From Paramacrobiotus metropolitanus (taxonomy: Eukaryota; Tardigrada; Eutardigrada; Parachela; Macrobiotidae), in contig NW_026570435.1 in NCBI RefSeq assembly GCF_019649055.1, positions 1 to 64,000 of the forward strand: a DNA stretch of 64,000 bases, read 5' to 3'. Position numbers and translations under genes: made by a program. This document shows positions 47,697 through 59,400 of this stretch, piece after piece (within the stretch, counting starts at the first letter, position 1; each line of letters begins with the position of its first letter). The notes beneath the pieces were generated by a model. The model was not told the origin of the DNA. It worked only from the letters and a program-made list of their open reading frames with translations, and ran no database searches.

Positions 47697-49658
47697 CTAG
47701 GAGTTAGGACTTTCCATGCGTCCGATGAAGAGAAGTGACTCCGTCGGTCGATGCAGTACAGCGAACAGGAAAGGATGGTCAGCGGTGAAATCCACCGGAG
47801 CATAGTCAGGCACCCAAGAGGCGTCCGACTGCATTAGTCCCATAGGAGCTGGACCTTGCAGAGCAGACACAGCAGCGGCTTCTGTCCCCCATTCATCGAT
47901 TTCTGTCAAACAGGAAAACGCACAATACACTTCAATAAAAAATTTTATTATTCCAGCGAAACAAAGGAATAAAGTAATCATTTAAAGTATACCGAAGACG
48001 ACTTTGTGGTTCATAACAGCGAAGTCCGGCTTGCCAGAGGCCACCATCCGCGAGAAATCGGCTTTCGGTCCCAGAGCATGCGTTACGCCCACCTTGGCAA
48101 AGAGTTTGGCCATATCAAACGTGCCTTCGATCTTGAACTTGGGCAGCTTAAGGTTGACCAATCGCTGATTGGCTGCCTTCAGCATGGGCACTTTGCTTCG
48201 CATATTGCGCAGTGCTTGACTATTAAACTGGTGTTCACAGTTGCGAATGCCGTCTCTCTGTCGCGGGAGGATAATCAGCATGTAGAAATCGCCCACGTAC
48301 GGCAGTTCCACATACTGCACATCCAAATCATCGTCTTCGGCGTACGGTATTGTGCGACGAGCCCACATGTACAGCGGCTGGGAGACGTTGCCATCGAGGT
48401 GGTAGAAGGAGTCGCGGTCGAGATTCGGATCGGACGTAGGAAAGTGCGAGTCCCAGGCGGCACGGAAGTAAAGCGTGTTGACCAGCGCCACGGTGGATGT
48501 CGGCGACAGAGACTTTGGGGCGACGAGTTTGGTGATCTGGCCGAAAGTGTTTGTGGTGACCCAGTCGTTCATGCTTTTAATTGCCTTTAAAAAATAAGAA
48601 TGTTATTGCTATTTAACAAAATGTTATTGACGCTGATATCTGTAAGCACACTATACGTACTACGTAGAATACACAATATTTTGAATCATCTCTTTAATGC
48701 TTATTATTATACATTTATATTATATATACATTTCTATATCAGTACCGGGAAATTAAAATTTTTGACAAACCTCGTAAAAAGCAAATTATTCCTGTCAAGT
48801 TGTCAACCTATGTCATAAAAAGTGATTGAGCACCTTTGAAATTTTCGAATGCTTTGGGCAATGAAATTTTGTTTATTCAGACGTCGAAATCTGCGACGAT
48901 GTCAGCGTGCAGAGGAAGCAGTAAAACCAGTACTTTGTTTGGAATACATACGCAAACACGTTTCAAAAACTTTTCGTTCCTGCAAGAACTTGTGGTCCTG
49001 CAAGAAACGTATATTCTGTCGTAACCGGCCAATTTTAAATTTTTTGTCCAGTAATATTCCAAAAATAGATTAAAACTGCTGTTTCTTGAAAGGCAGAAAT
49101 TTTTAAGCACACCGAGGTGTAACTCTTTGTGTGACTATAAATAGGCAGATAACGCTCGTAAAATGCCAGAATATACAACCAGTTAATATACAACCAGTTC
49201 AGTTGATTTACCTCATCGGAATTCCTCAAAAGCGATTGCTCGTACACTCCGGCATGCAAAGTTTTCGTCACTTTCTTCACAAAACTTCCCCAGAGCTTAA
49301 TGGACGGGTCATGAAAAACACCATTGAGTAGAGCCACCTCGGTCGGAGCCTTATTGGGAATATGGGGCAGCTTGTTGGATGGATCGAGCACTTCTTCAAG
49401 CGACAACATTTTGGCTGTATTGTCGAACACACCCTCGAGAATATCGCTCTTATTGCCGAATGCTCTGCGGAAGTGCAGCGCCGTATTGAGGTTATCACGG
49501 GTTGGTCCATTCGATCCCAGGTACAGCAGGGCACCGGCATACAAAATACTCAACGGAGACAGAACATAGCTGCCGGCACCGGAATACAGACATGTGGCTG
49601 ACTGGTAAAGGTCAACCGCTGTGAAGTCCAGTGTCGGTCCCAGAGTGAAATTGTCCAT
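47697..49658 (-). CDS. serpin 2 (predicted inhibitory)
   Basis: Exons 49212-49658, 47993-48584 and 47697-47902 join in phase to 1,245 nt (414 residues). Exon 1 is exactly as long as that of serpin 1 (447 nt), which supports the start MDNFTLGPTLDF; an in-frame upstream Met (49763) would add 35 residues of no clear character. Landmarks are SYVLSPLSILYAGALLYLGS, MNDWVTTNT, LVNTLYFRAAW, QYVELPYVGDFYMLIILP, hinge EIDEWGTEAAAVS and FTADHPFLFAVL. The hinge is more canonical than in serpin 1. The reactive loop differs strongly after it (ALQGPAPMGLMQ), with P1 near Pro/Met, so target choice has probably diverged. No signal peptide is visible. The pair most likely arose by tandem duplication. Confidence 0.87.
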
Positions 49659-50452
49659 CGTGTCTCCAGATGAGTAAACTTCAGTGTAACCACTGCTAAG
49701 TATCGGGCCGCCCGTTTCCGTTTGTAAGCAATTTAGAAATCTACTTTTTATCGCTATCGACAAGTATCGTCAAATTCCTTCAGGGATTTTAGATGATTAA
49801 TTTGACAATAATTACATGACGAATGTTATTCATACCTCATGGATGCAACGTGATGGTTATTGTGCCAAAAAAGGATGAATATTGTAGTTTGACGAATTCA
49901 AGATTTTATCCCTGACTCTGTGTACGTAAAGCAATTGCTACAATTGAACGTTTGAGGAAAAGATGCAAGTATAGTACATTTATTGGTTTTGTGTTTATCC
50001 TGCAGTCGGCAGTCGTTTGGGCATTCGTGGGTTTGAATTCAGTATCTCTGTAGCCTATACCCCTATACTCCGTGTACGTAGTGCTTACCAATACTATTAC
50101 CACAGTTATATAGCAGTCTAGCAAAACTTTTTCAAAAGCCATATATTTATTTTTCCGGTAGCATTGTGCAGACACTTCAAATTCGTCTAAAATCTGTCAG
50201 GAAAACTCTTCAGACAAATTATTACTCTATGGAAATCTGCGTTTGGAGATTATTCCATGCCAGACGTCAAGATGCCGCGTATAACCGATATGCAGGCTAA
50301 CTAACAAGTAATCCAATAAGCTGTGGCAGGAATGGTAATCGGGAGGGACGAAAGCACCAAATTAAAGAAGCGTGTTTTTCTGCTTATCAGATAAACTGTG
50401 TATGTACAGTTTATTGCTCGAAACGTCAAATGACATATTCAAATGAATCAAA
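49659..50452. other. intergenic between serpin 2 and protease M
   Basis: No gene, repeat or element is supported. This is the 5' flank of serpin 2 and the 3' flank of protease M. Confidence 0.45.
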
Positions 50453-52129
50453 TCAAATCTGCATTCCCAACACGTCCCCACCGGCTACGGCTTTGATCCA
50501 GTTTAAAAAACTTGACACCCGTGTGTAAATCCCACCGATACCTGCAACGTGCCTTGCGAAAATCGACAATGGGTAATACAAATTTGTACAAGTAACTCTC
50601 GTCACCTCGTCCACATCCGCGGCCGTATGATACAATCCCCGCTTGATAATGACGTCGTGATTTTTGGTCGAAACATACTGCGGGACCTACAAATAATTTG
50701 GAACAGATTTGCAGTTGACACAGGCTCAGTATTGGTTCTTCTGCCTTTGTTAAGGTTTTCAAAAATAAAAATCTTGTTGAAAAACTGACTTAAGTATTTT
50801 TCGTACTTCTGATACAATGACATCATTCGATATGATTACCTCCGCTGTCGCCTTGGCACGAATCCTGGCCCACAACATTACCCGCACAAAGGAGATTGTT
50901 GAGATTTGGCGGCTCGCCGTAACCTTTGTTGATGGCGCACTCGTCTCCGAATTTCGTCTCCAACATGTTGATGTGGGCAAACTTTAAAGGTCGAGGATTT
51001 CTTCCTTCTACGTACAAGAATTCAAAGTACCAGACTGGCAGTTTAGAGCGCAAAGAAGCGTGCAAAATTAAATTGCAAATGTACCTCCTGCCTCGGTTTC
51101 TCTTCCATATCTGTCGTGAAGAAAATGCTTTCTCGCATTACGGCAAAGAACATTCGACACTGCGTAAAGAAAGGAAACCGGCGCAGCTTACCCGCTGACA
51201 GAGCAGATCTCTCCAACCAATGGGAGACGAGAGAACAAGCATACTGGGCACACGCAGCGGCGATTGAAATCAATATCACTGCCCAGTTTGACCAAAGCAA
51301 TATCGTTCTCCTGGATCTTTTTATTATATCGCGAATTGAGAATGACCTCAGATACCGTGAATTCCTGGGCACATCCCGATGGGTCTTTGGAGCCTTTAAC
51401 TGCGTTATTGGTGTTGCTCAAGGGAGCTCCCACCGTAACCAACAATCGCATGGGTTCGACGGCCTTGTTCGCTCTGATACACGAAAACGATGACAGTACA
51501 ACAATTTTATAAAAATATCAAAAATCAAATATCATTTTAAAAAATATCAAGCAGTTTCGAACAATAATTTGTGAAGAATACCTACTGATAATCGTGTACA
51601 CAGTGAGCAGCGGTCAGTATTGTTCGTTTCCCAATAATCGATCCTCCACAATAGAAGAAGCCATCGCGATGAATTTTTGCCTACAACATTTTCCAGTACG
51701 CCATGCTCATGGGACGGGAATGCAACAACATACTTGCCAACAAACATCACCCGGCATAGTATCCTGTCCGCCCACTATCGTCGTCTCCAAAGTGAAGTTA
51801 CCGCGCCGCCGTACCTTGTTGGCGCTGTTAAGGGACTTTAAAACCGCCGGTCGGGCCAAGCGGGTATTAGCGTCTACTAGCTGGAACGGATCGTCGTTGT
51901 CCAGACGCGGCCTACCACATCCACCCAGTTCATCCAAACCGGCTTTCCACCGAGGTCCTGTTTTCAATGGTGCGCTAAACTTGGACCATATGGAATGATG
52001 GAAATGTCGATCCGCACCGGTAACATTTTTCGTTTTGCTCTTCAGCGACAAAAACGCTGAATGGGATGCGTGGAACAGAAAACCGAAATTCAGAAAAACA
52101 GATAAAGTCGCACTGCAGAAGTACCACAT
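50453..52129 (-). CDS. S1 trypsin-like serine protease M
   Basis: Exons 51734-52129, 51586-51680, 51192-51473, 51085-51110, 50840-51004, 50606-50686 and 50453-50541 join in phase to 1,134 nt (377 residues). I start at the Met at 52129 because [20 protein letters not shown] then forms the signal peptide; an in-frame Met at 52204 would add 25 residues. The propeptide has [12 protein letters not shown]. The mature start IVGGQDT is preceded by Glu-Thr-Thr, not a basic residue. The triad is canonical (LTAAHC, ENDIALV, CQGDSGG) with the trypsin-type pocket Asp. Extra cysteines are at VCWQ, GCAQ and CVCPVC. The small WG-loop exon is only 26 nt. It lies apart from the main array, beyond the serpins, but has the same exon plan and phases. 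Confidence 0.88.
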
Positions 52130-53617
52130 GATGCCGTTCTTGCACATACAAACAGCTGTTATGCAATTATGTGCTGAAGAACAGCAAGATGCAGCATCGC
52201 ACATTTCGCGATCAAGGACAAAACCCTCAAGGTGCTTAAGCAGCGCATGTTATGACTAGTGATGATGATGTTGCACAGTCGTTAAGTGCGACGCCGTTGT
52301 ACTTCATGAGCACCTATCTAGATCACAGTTCAATGAGATTTATGCTTCGGATGTGTCAACACTCACTTGTACTCTCCAAAAGTATAAATCGTGAGTGGCA
52401 AAATTAGTGACATACCGTACGACTAGGGCGTATTGTACACACGTTCAAAGCCGATGTGAGATTTTGAACATAAAATGTAAATTCAGCACAATGCACTTAT
52501 TTTAATCCTTTCATTGCATTGATATATAATGGAAAATTTATGGATGGAAGCAGAAACAGCTTTACGTAGGTGTACCGTGTACCATACATAAGTTGTAACA
52601 ATTACGTACAGTATTGTATAATTCAAACGCGTGCACGAACAACCTGGAGAGGCATCATGCCACGAAGTAGCCGTACGCATGCGCGCACTTCCGGATCCTG
52701 AAGCGGTGAATTCTGTGGCACAAATTCATCTGGCTGTTAACTATGTTGCATGTAAACAGTGTTCTCTGTTTTCACATAGTGTTCAACTTTGAATGCACTG
52801 CTGGTATCATTTTTACCGTAACTCCCCCAAACAGAAGTGACCGATGGCCAGTTACTGGTTTATGCTGCACCTATGTATATTTATTATATTATACGAGTAG
52901 GAATCTGGACTTTGGCGAAAGCTCAATTTGCACGTATGAAACCAGAAAAGTATAACCGGCACCAGAGAAATTCGAGTTTTGCTGCATTAATTTTTTTAAG
53001 GCAGTAAGTAATGCGCTGTTGGCAGTATAGCTGCATTTAAACCCATTATGGTCTCTCATGCCAGCAAAACAACTGCGTGCTTCAATTGCACTTTGTAGAT
53101 ACCGCTCGCTAGTTGCTACAAATATTAATATATCTGATCCGAATATTAATGTATCTGAAGGCTTATGTCTGTAGTAGACTCTGTACTAATCATACGCGTT
53201 CGCTCTGCAATTAGGATAAGCCGCGACTATGCATACACACTGTAATTATAACGCAGCACAGTACCTTCTCCGATTATCACAATCATCAAGGCGATAAAAT
53301 TATTCGTATATCTTCATCTTTTAACAAATTGCACAAAACCTTTCTGATGCCGTATCCGAACTCGTATTCATTAAATCATTCGAGCTAGGCATTATTAACC
53401 TGCAGTGGTTATCAGGCTAGCACTGACAATAGTTATGAAAATTATTCTTTATGGAAAAGTACATGTCAAGAAACCGAAGACAACCCCATCGTAAAGAGTA
53501 CAAGCGCCTACCTACACCGTAACGAATCCATAAGCCAAACTACCCGAGTTTTTTCTATCGTTCCGGTATAATCAAAACTCCATCATCCCAGCACGGCTTA
53601 ACTGAACTTTTAGCAGA
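52130..53617. other. intergenic between protease M and SMYD-like gene N
   Basis: This 1.5-kb stretch separates divergent transcripts and should hold both promoters. No exon, repeat or core-promoter element could be supported with confidence. Confidence 0.45.
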
Positions 53618-55854
53618 ATGGAGACGGTAACAGCAAAACTCGCTTTCAAGCCGGGCGATTTGGTTGATATCGGAAAACCATGGATATTCACTGTGCGTCC
53701 CGACCTCGTGGAGCATGCATGCCATTATTGTTTGTCCATTCCCCAAATACAGATGAACCTACACCGATGTTCACAGTGCCATTTTACAAAATATTGCAGC
53801 CAGCAGTGTCAGGTCAGCCGTCAGTTGCAGGTTACGTTCGCAGTTTGTCGAATGGTCCCATTAAGCTTGTGCAAGTACAACAGCTTAACGGACTTGAGTT
53901 TTGCGATTTCCATCAATGGTTGTTGTAATTTTTGTATCAGAAGCTCGACTGGAAATCCTGCCATAAGGATGAATGCAAGCTGTTATTACAAACAAACGTA
54001 CTCGATATCGGTCGCCCGGGATTTGAGTACTGGATTCTGTTAAGAAAGGCCGCTATTAAACTAAAAGTAAGTCATACAAGTTTCACTGTTTGCAGCCGGT
54101 TTGGGTGGAGCTGATGGCACTACCATGATATTAATTCCACTAGGGCATTAATATTAAATTATTAACCGTGTTATTAACCGCTTACGTAGCATTTGGTATT
54201 AAGAAGCCAACCGGCGTCCTCGGTATGGATTTAAAACAACGTGAAGTTCTGAAGGCTTCATGACCTTTTCTGTAGCGCTGCACAAACATATATATATTTA
54301 TATATTTGTATATTTATATGTTTTTATATATTTGTATGTATATTTACTGTACATATGATGGCAGATAGAGTATGTATTACGTGTCATGTATTGATATAAA
54401 GCAGCACCGTAGCTTTGTTGTATATAATATTTGTACTGATCTGGAAAACTATCGATGTTGCTAAGAAGACATGGACAAAGGATAGAAGGAGGAAAGTACT
54501 AATATTAGCTATAGGAGGACAGGCAGCACGTGAACTCGATATATTTCATTAGCAATAAGGGAGCTATACATAATTTTGCTTTCTGCACGGCAGAACAATC
54601 CACAAGATATGGATGTCTACAACAAGTACACTTCGAATCAGGAAGAGGCCAGCGTCGATCCCGTTGCACGATCTTTATTCCGCCAGTACTCGAGCCAGTT
54701 AAAACTAATCAATCCCAAAAGCCGACTTCACAGTGATTATCCGAAATTTTGCGAACTGTTTAGCAGAGTAATATTCAACACCTCCATGATCATTGGAGTG
54801 CGGAAACCCGGTTCACAGCCTGGAATCGGGTTGGCGCTGTATCAACCCGGCGTCACCGGTTCAGTTGTCGGGTGCAACAGAAACATAACGTCCTACAGCC
54901 AGGATAAGCAGCTTTTTGTCAAAGCTACTAGGAATATTTACGAAGGCGACGCGGTACACACTCACCTTTGATGTGATCCTACGACCATATATAAAAATAC
55001 AGTCTTACAAACGGCAGTTTTTTATAGCTCATTGCTTCTCAAGGATCGCCGTTTCTCAGTCCAAACGAGCGTTTTCTGCGCTACCGAGAAGTATACGCCA
55101 CCTGTCACTGCGACGCATGTACTGTGCCATCGAAAGACGCAGAACGTAACGCTTTCAATTGTGGCACAACAGGATGTCGTAATGCCATTCCACTGGACGA
55201 CCGCGCAGCTTCGGCATGCAGCGACTGCGGACGAATCAACGACGATCAAACTGAGCGCGCTAAGTCCATTGTTCAGATGCTGCTGGAGAAGGTGGATGCC
55301 GGACCACCCTCCCTCACCGGAAATCTGTTCGTGGATATTCATTCCTGCATACAAATAGCCGAACGAATTCTTCATCCGACGAATTTCACATTAGGTTTAT
55401 TTTATAAGCATGCATCGGATGTGTTCACTAATATCCTTGGAATGAAGGGACGGGCAGTGGAATGTCTGGAAAAGATGCTGGTTCCACTAGAGTATGTTGC
55501 AAACTGACCTTTCCATTTAATCTTCTTCGGGGTGCGCTGCACGCAAATGCAATGCATTATACAGTGCAGCAGCAGCTGGTGCTGACCTTTAAATTGACAC
55601 GGAAGCGTTTGTGTACTTACAGGTTGCATACTGATCCATACCTGGAAGAAATCATCAACACCGTACAGCCAATTTGCGTTTATCACACGAGAGTTATGAA
55701 CCACCGACTGGCTGAAAAATATTTATCAAAATATCGGCGTATTGTGGAAACGATACATGGGACGGATTCTCTACAACACGAGCGCTTCCAACAGTTTTCC
55801 AACAAGCTGGCTGCTATGCGACACACTTTTGTAGATAGTGACGATTCTGGTTGA
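53618..55854 (+). CDS. SMYD-like MYND/SET protein N
   Basis: Exons 53618-53812, 53941-54066, 54594-54953, 55028-55491 and 55623-55854 join in phase to 1,377 nt (458 residues). After METVTAKLAFKPGDLVDIG the protein has a full MYND finger split by intron 1: CHYC, RCSQC, KYCSQQC, then SCHKDEC. The SET half reads FNTSMIIGVRKPGSQPGIG and FVKATRNIYEGDAV, followed by the post-SET cysteines CHCDAC and a helical C-terminal domain. Where active SMYDs have NHSCDPN, this protein has GSVVGCNRN, so a key cofactor-binding motif is missing and methyltransferase activity is doubtful. It is on the opposite strand to E and F and clearly diverged from them. Exon 4 begins after TTTTTTATAG and ends at a strong GTATGT donor. 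Confidence 0.77.
54285..54355 (+). repeat. AT-rich low-complexity tract
   Basis: Imperfect TATATATTTGTATATTTATA repeats in the second intron of gene N. Simple sequence; no function seen. Confidence 0.7.
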
Positions 55855-56494
55855 AACTGCCGAAATGAAATTCCTTACTGTGGTTTTAATTTTTTATCTA
55901 TTTTGATAATTATTACTGCTGCTTAATTTTACGGACACATAATGAAGTTGTACAAAAAGTCGAGTGAAATTTAACATTTCGAATTTTTAATGGTCGGCGC
56001 TGATAAATTGACAGAGACCGCTTATACGCAACAATTGATTCCGCATCACCCATCTGGAAAAATAAAGTATCAGTAAAAAATTAGAAACGAAGTGTAGATT
56101 ACTGCAAGGTTGGCCAGGCGATGAACTGATAAACATTTTATTTTATGTAAAATCAACCAGCGAAAGCGGGTGAGTCAAACGATGGCTGACTCAACTCACT
56201 CCCATTGATATGATTTGATCCGATCGTACACGTATACCGAACGTGAGCGATTGCGCAACGTTCTCACCGTTTTCCGCTGTGACGGTGCCGGTTGACAACC
56301 GGCGGTTGTACACAACTGTCTGCCTACTGCAAACAAAGCATTTAAATTTGCTTATGCTAAATTTCCATCCGCTACTGCTGCACTCGAAAAGTGGCAAAAC
56401 CGGTTGCCTCGTCACTGTGTTGTGGTTTGTTCCTGATGTTGTTTGCAGTTTGTTTCTTAAATATCTAATAACTTGTATATTGCTTTTTACAATA

Positions 56495-59400
56495 ATGCTG
56501 TGCTCCAAGTTTTTGTTGTATCCCGAGATTGTTGTACTTTTCTTTGTAATTATCCCCGATATCTTCTGTACGAAATGTACCGTGAGGATTAGTGAGATCA
56601 ATATTAACGGGCCCAATGAGCGCGACAAGGCCCATGATGCGGAATTTATCGAGCTCATCTCGAATTGCGCAGGACCAGGAATTACCGATCCTTCAGGGAT
56701 TATTTCTCTGCACGATTATGCCATTGTAATGTGGCGCGGAGGGAAAACCGCGCATGATCCCGTGGAAGTGCAGTATGTGATAAAACTGCAAGGCCAGTCC
56801 TTCTCCAAAAAATCCCCTTTATTAGTCATCGCCGCGCCTGGATTGTATCAGCGTTTAGTGAATAATACCGATGTTATCCAAGGCGGAGCGCATCTGATCT
56901 CTTCCGATGAATTAGTACCCAAAGTCGAATCGAAGAACATCCACGATGCGGGTTTTCTGGATAACGGGAAGAAGCGGACCATGGGGGTGGCGGTGTACAG
57001 TAACGGAGTGTCCCTTGCTCCCGGGGATTTTCTGGACGCCCGGACCGCCAATCTGGAGAAGCTGGACGATATCCTCCTGTACCATGAACACGGCAGTGGA
57101 AAGCAGTTTGCGGATATTTTCTTCCAAGGATACGAGCTCCCGGGGATTGACGCGCATCGTTTTGGGCTGTTTCTGCGCGATCTGCCCGGGAAGCACGAGA
57201 GGCACGAGGATAAAAAGGCGGATTACGCGCTGAGTTACTGCTGTGTGGGGAAGGAGCTGGCCAAATGGCCGTTGGCTTTTAAGCGCACCGAGATGTCGCC
57301 GGGACTGGAAAATAAATGTGATGCCCCGGTTGCCAAGTTTGTACTGGATGATAATATTGGCTCCAAGGTGACGGTGAAAAATCGGTGTGATCCGGCGGAA
57401 TTGGCGCGGGAGGCCAAGTTGCCTACGGAGAAACCCAAAACCCATCACGGCAAGAAGAAAGGTTAGTTTTTTCAGCGTCCGGTTTTGGTTGCTTCGGTGT
57501 TTCTTCAGTCTGCATTGCAGCGGCTTCTCTTTTTCGTGTTTTCCATTAACTGAATTGTCACGTCTTGGCACAGATGTTTATTGTGCCACTCTGGCCGGAT
57601 AGATACTGAGTAATAATGATAATAATGGAAATACTCGTAGTACCACATAAAATGCGTCCTCTACAGGTCAACACAGTCATGCGGGTTGCTACGCGCTAAT
57701 ATGGCGCGTAGCCACTACACTACATCTTCACCCTTAAAAGAAGTGAAAAGCAGAACATTATGGCAAAATGTCGAAATAATCTTCCTCGACATTGTAGACG
57801 GTATTGACCTTTTCCTTCTTCTTGTTGTCCTTCTGCTGGCATGCCCTCTATATGGCCTTTCATGCCGCAACCATTGCATCTGGTGTTTTTATACCAGCAT
57901 TCTTCTGGCGTATGCCGCCAGGATCCACATCTTTTACATTTCCGCCGGGACGGCATCTCTTCTTCACTTCCACTTTCGTCATCATTCTCTTCCTGTCTCT
58001 TTTCTCTACTGCTCTTCTCCTCTTTCTTCACTCTTATTTCTCGCTTCTTAATGTTGTTCACCACATTCTCTTCCACATTAGTTTTTCTCGCCTCTTTCAC
58101 GCTTGTTTCATATTTGATAGCAATTTGGAGGGCGGCGTCGAACGTCTTCAGCTCTTGCAGCATTAGGTAGCGTCTTGTTGCGTCGCTTTTGACGCCTGCC
58201 ACGAGCACAGCACTTAAATTCTTCTCCAGCACTGTTGCCGGAAAGTCGCATAGGATCGTTTTGTCACGTAAACGTGTCGCGAAGTCCACCAGGCTTTCTT
58301 TTCGTCCTGCCGAAGACTGAAGAACAGCGCCCACTCGGTTATTTGGTTTGTGTACGGGGCGTAGGCCGTTTCCAGCTTCGTGACCAGTTCACCCAGTGTG
58401 AAGTCGGACGGCATCTTGGGTTTGCACATCGAAACTAAAAGCTGCAGGGCCTTCGTGTCCAGACTGTTTATTAGCAAGGCACGGTGCTTGTCCGTATGAA
58501 GGTCGGTCAGCACAGTATAATTATCATACAAAACTTCCACGCCTTCCAGTCCATGGTTTCCGGATTGAACTTGGTCAATTGATCGGTTGTGGTCGTCATT
58601 TTCGATCTCTTATTATATAGCGCTCGCTTTCCTCTTCTCCTTTCCCGCTTCAGAGTTCAGAGAATACTACACTTCACGCCAATTGTCACGTCTTGGCACA
58701 GATGTTTATTGTGCCACTCTGGCCGGATAGATACTGAGTAATAATGATAATAATGGAAATACTCGTAGTACCACATAAAATGCGTCCTCTACAGGTCAAC
58801 ACAGTCATGCGGGTTGCTACGCGCTAATATGGCGCGTAGCCACTACACTACATGAATTTTACTAAAACTTTCCGTAGTAATTTTTCGCTGTTAATGGAGA
58901 TTAGAATTTATATATTTCTGAAAGTTAAAGATTTCTTTTAATCTGATTTGTATAAATATTTGTTAATAAGAGATGCAAATTTTTTGGTTACGGATATGTT
59001 TATGTTAGTTTGTTTGGCCTTGAATTGCAGAATGATGATGATTGTGATGGCTATTGGCATAGATGAAAATGACATGATCTAAATAAATCTGTAAATAAGT
59101 TACTCGCAGTCGCATCCTTATTGTACCTGTTATTTTTTCCTGCAGATTTAAAAGTGTCAAATAAGCGCGTCAGCAGCTTATCGCGGTGTATTCTAGCGCG
59201 CAAGCGATGAGCATAATTTATTTTTTAAATAAGCTGGGTATTTCGATAAATGCAGTATACACTATACAGGTACTTGTACACAATTTAAAGTCAACTTGTA
59301 GAGTGTGTTAATTGTTTACGAAGTATATCGTACTCTTTTGCTTAAACTAATGTATTTTATTGCTTGCGCTTTCGCAGATTTTACCTTTAACTGTCGGACG

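Larger units (their letters stand above)
57556..58852 (-). mobile_element. short gag-only LTR retrotransposon, very young
   Basis: Two 169-bp direct repeats (57556-57724 and 58684-58852), identical as I read them, begin TG and end CA and are flanked by a 5-bp target duplication TGAAT (57551-57555 and 58853-58857). The gag frame between them runs on the minus strand, so the element lies antisense to its host gene. No protease, reverse transcriptase or integrase is present; the interior is only about 960 bp. Next to the upstream LTR (minus sense) the sequence ATTGGCGTGAAGTGTAG may be the primer site, and AAGGGTGAAGATG before the other LTR a weak polypurine tract. Identical LTRs mean insertion was recent, presumably with enzymes from a full-length relative. 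Confidence 0.92.

Noticed and set aside
48006-48590. 194-residue plus-strand frame opposite serpin 2
   Set aside because: It lies exactly antisense to serpin exon 2, which carries clear serpin motifs. No domain or splice support exists on the plus strand.
56243-56494. In-frame extension upstream of the membrane-protein start (Met at 56243)
   Set aside because: The added residues show no domain and would bury the signal peptide that begins at 56495. The later Met gives a standard secreted N-terminus.
56912-57571. 219-residue minus-strand frame opposite the membrane-protein gene
   Set aside because: It mirrors a plus-strand coding exon with an LTD-like opening. Its composition is rich in Arg, Gln and Pro, as is usual for an antisense frame.
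57686-58170. Hydrophobic plus-strand frames inside the LTR element
   Set aside because: They are antisense to the Lys/Glu-rich gag linker, which always produces Phe/Leu/Ser-rich reverse frames. The zinc knuckle fixes gag on the minus strand.
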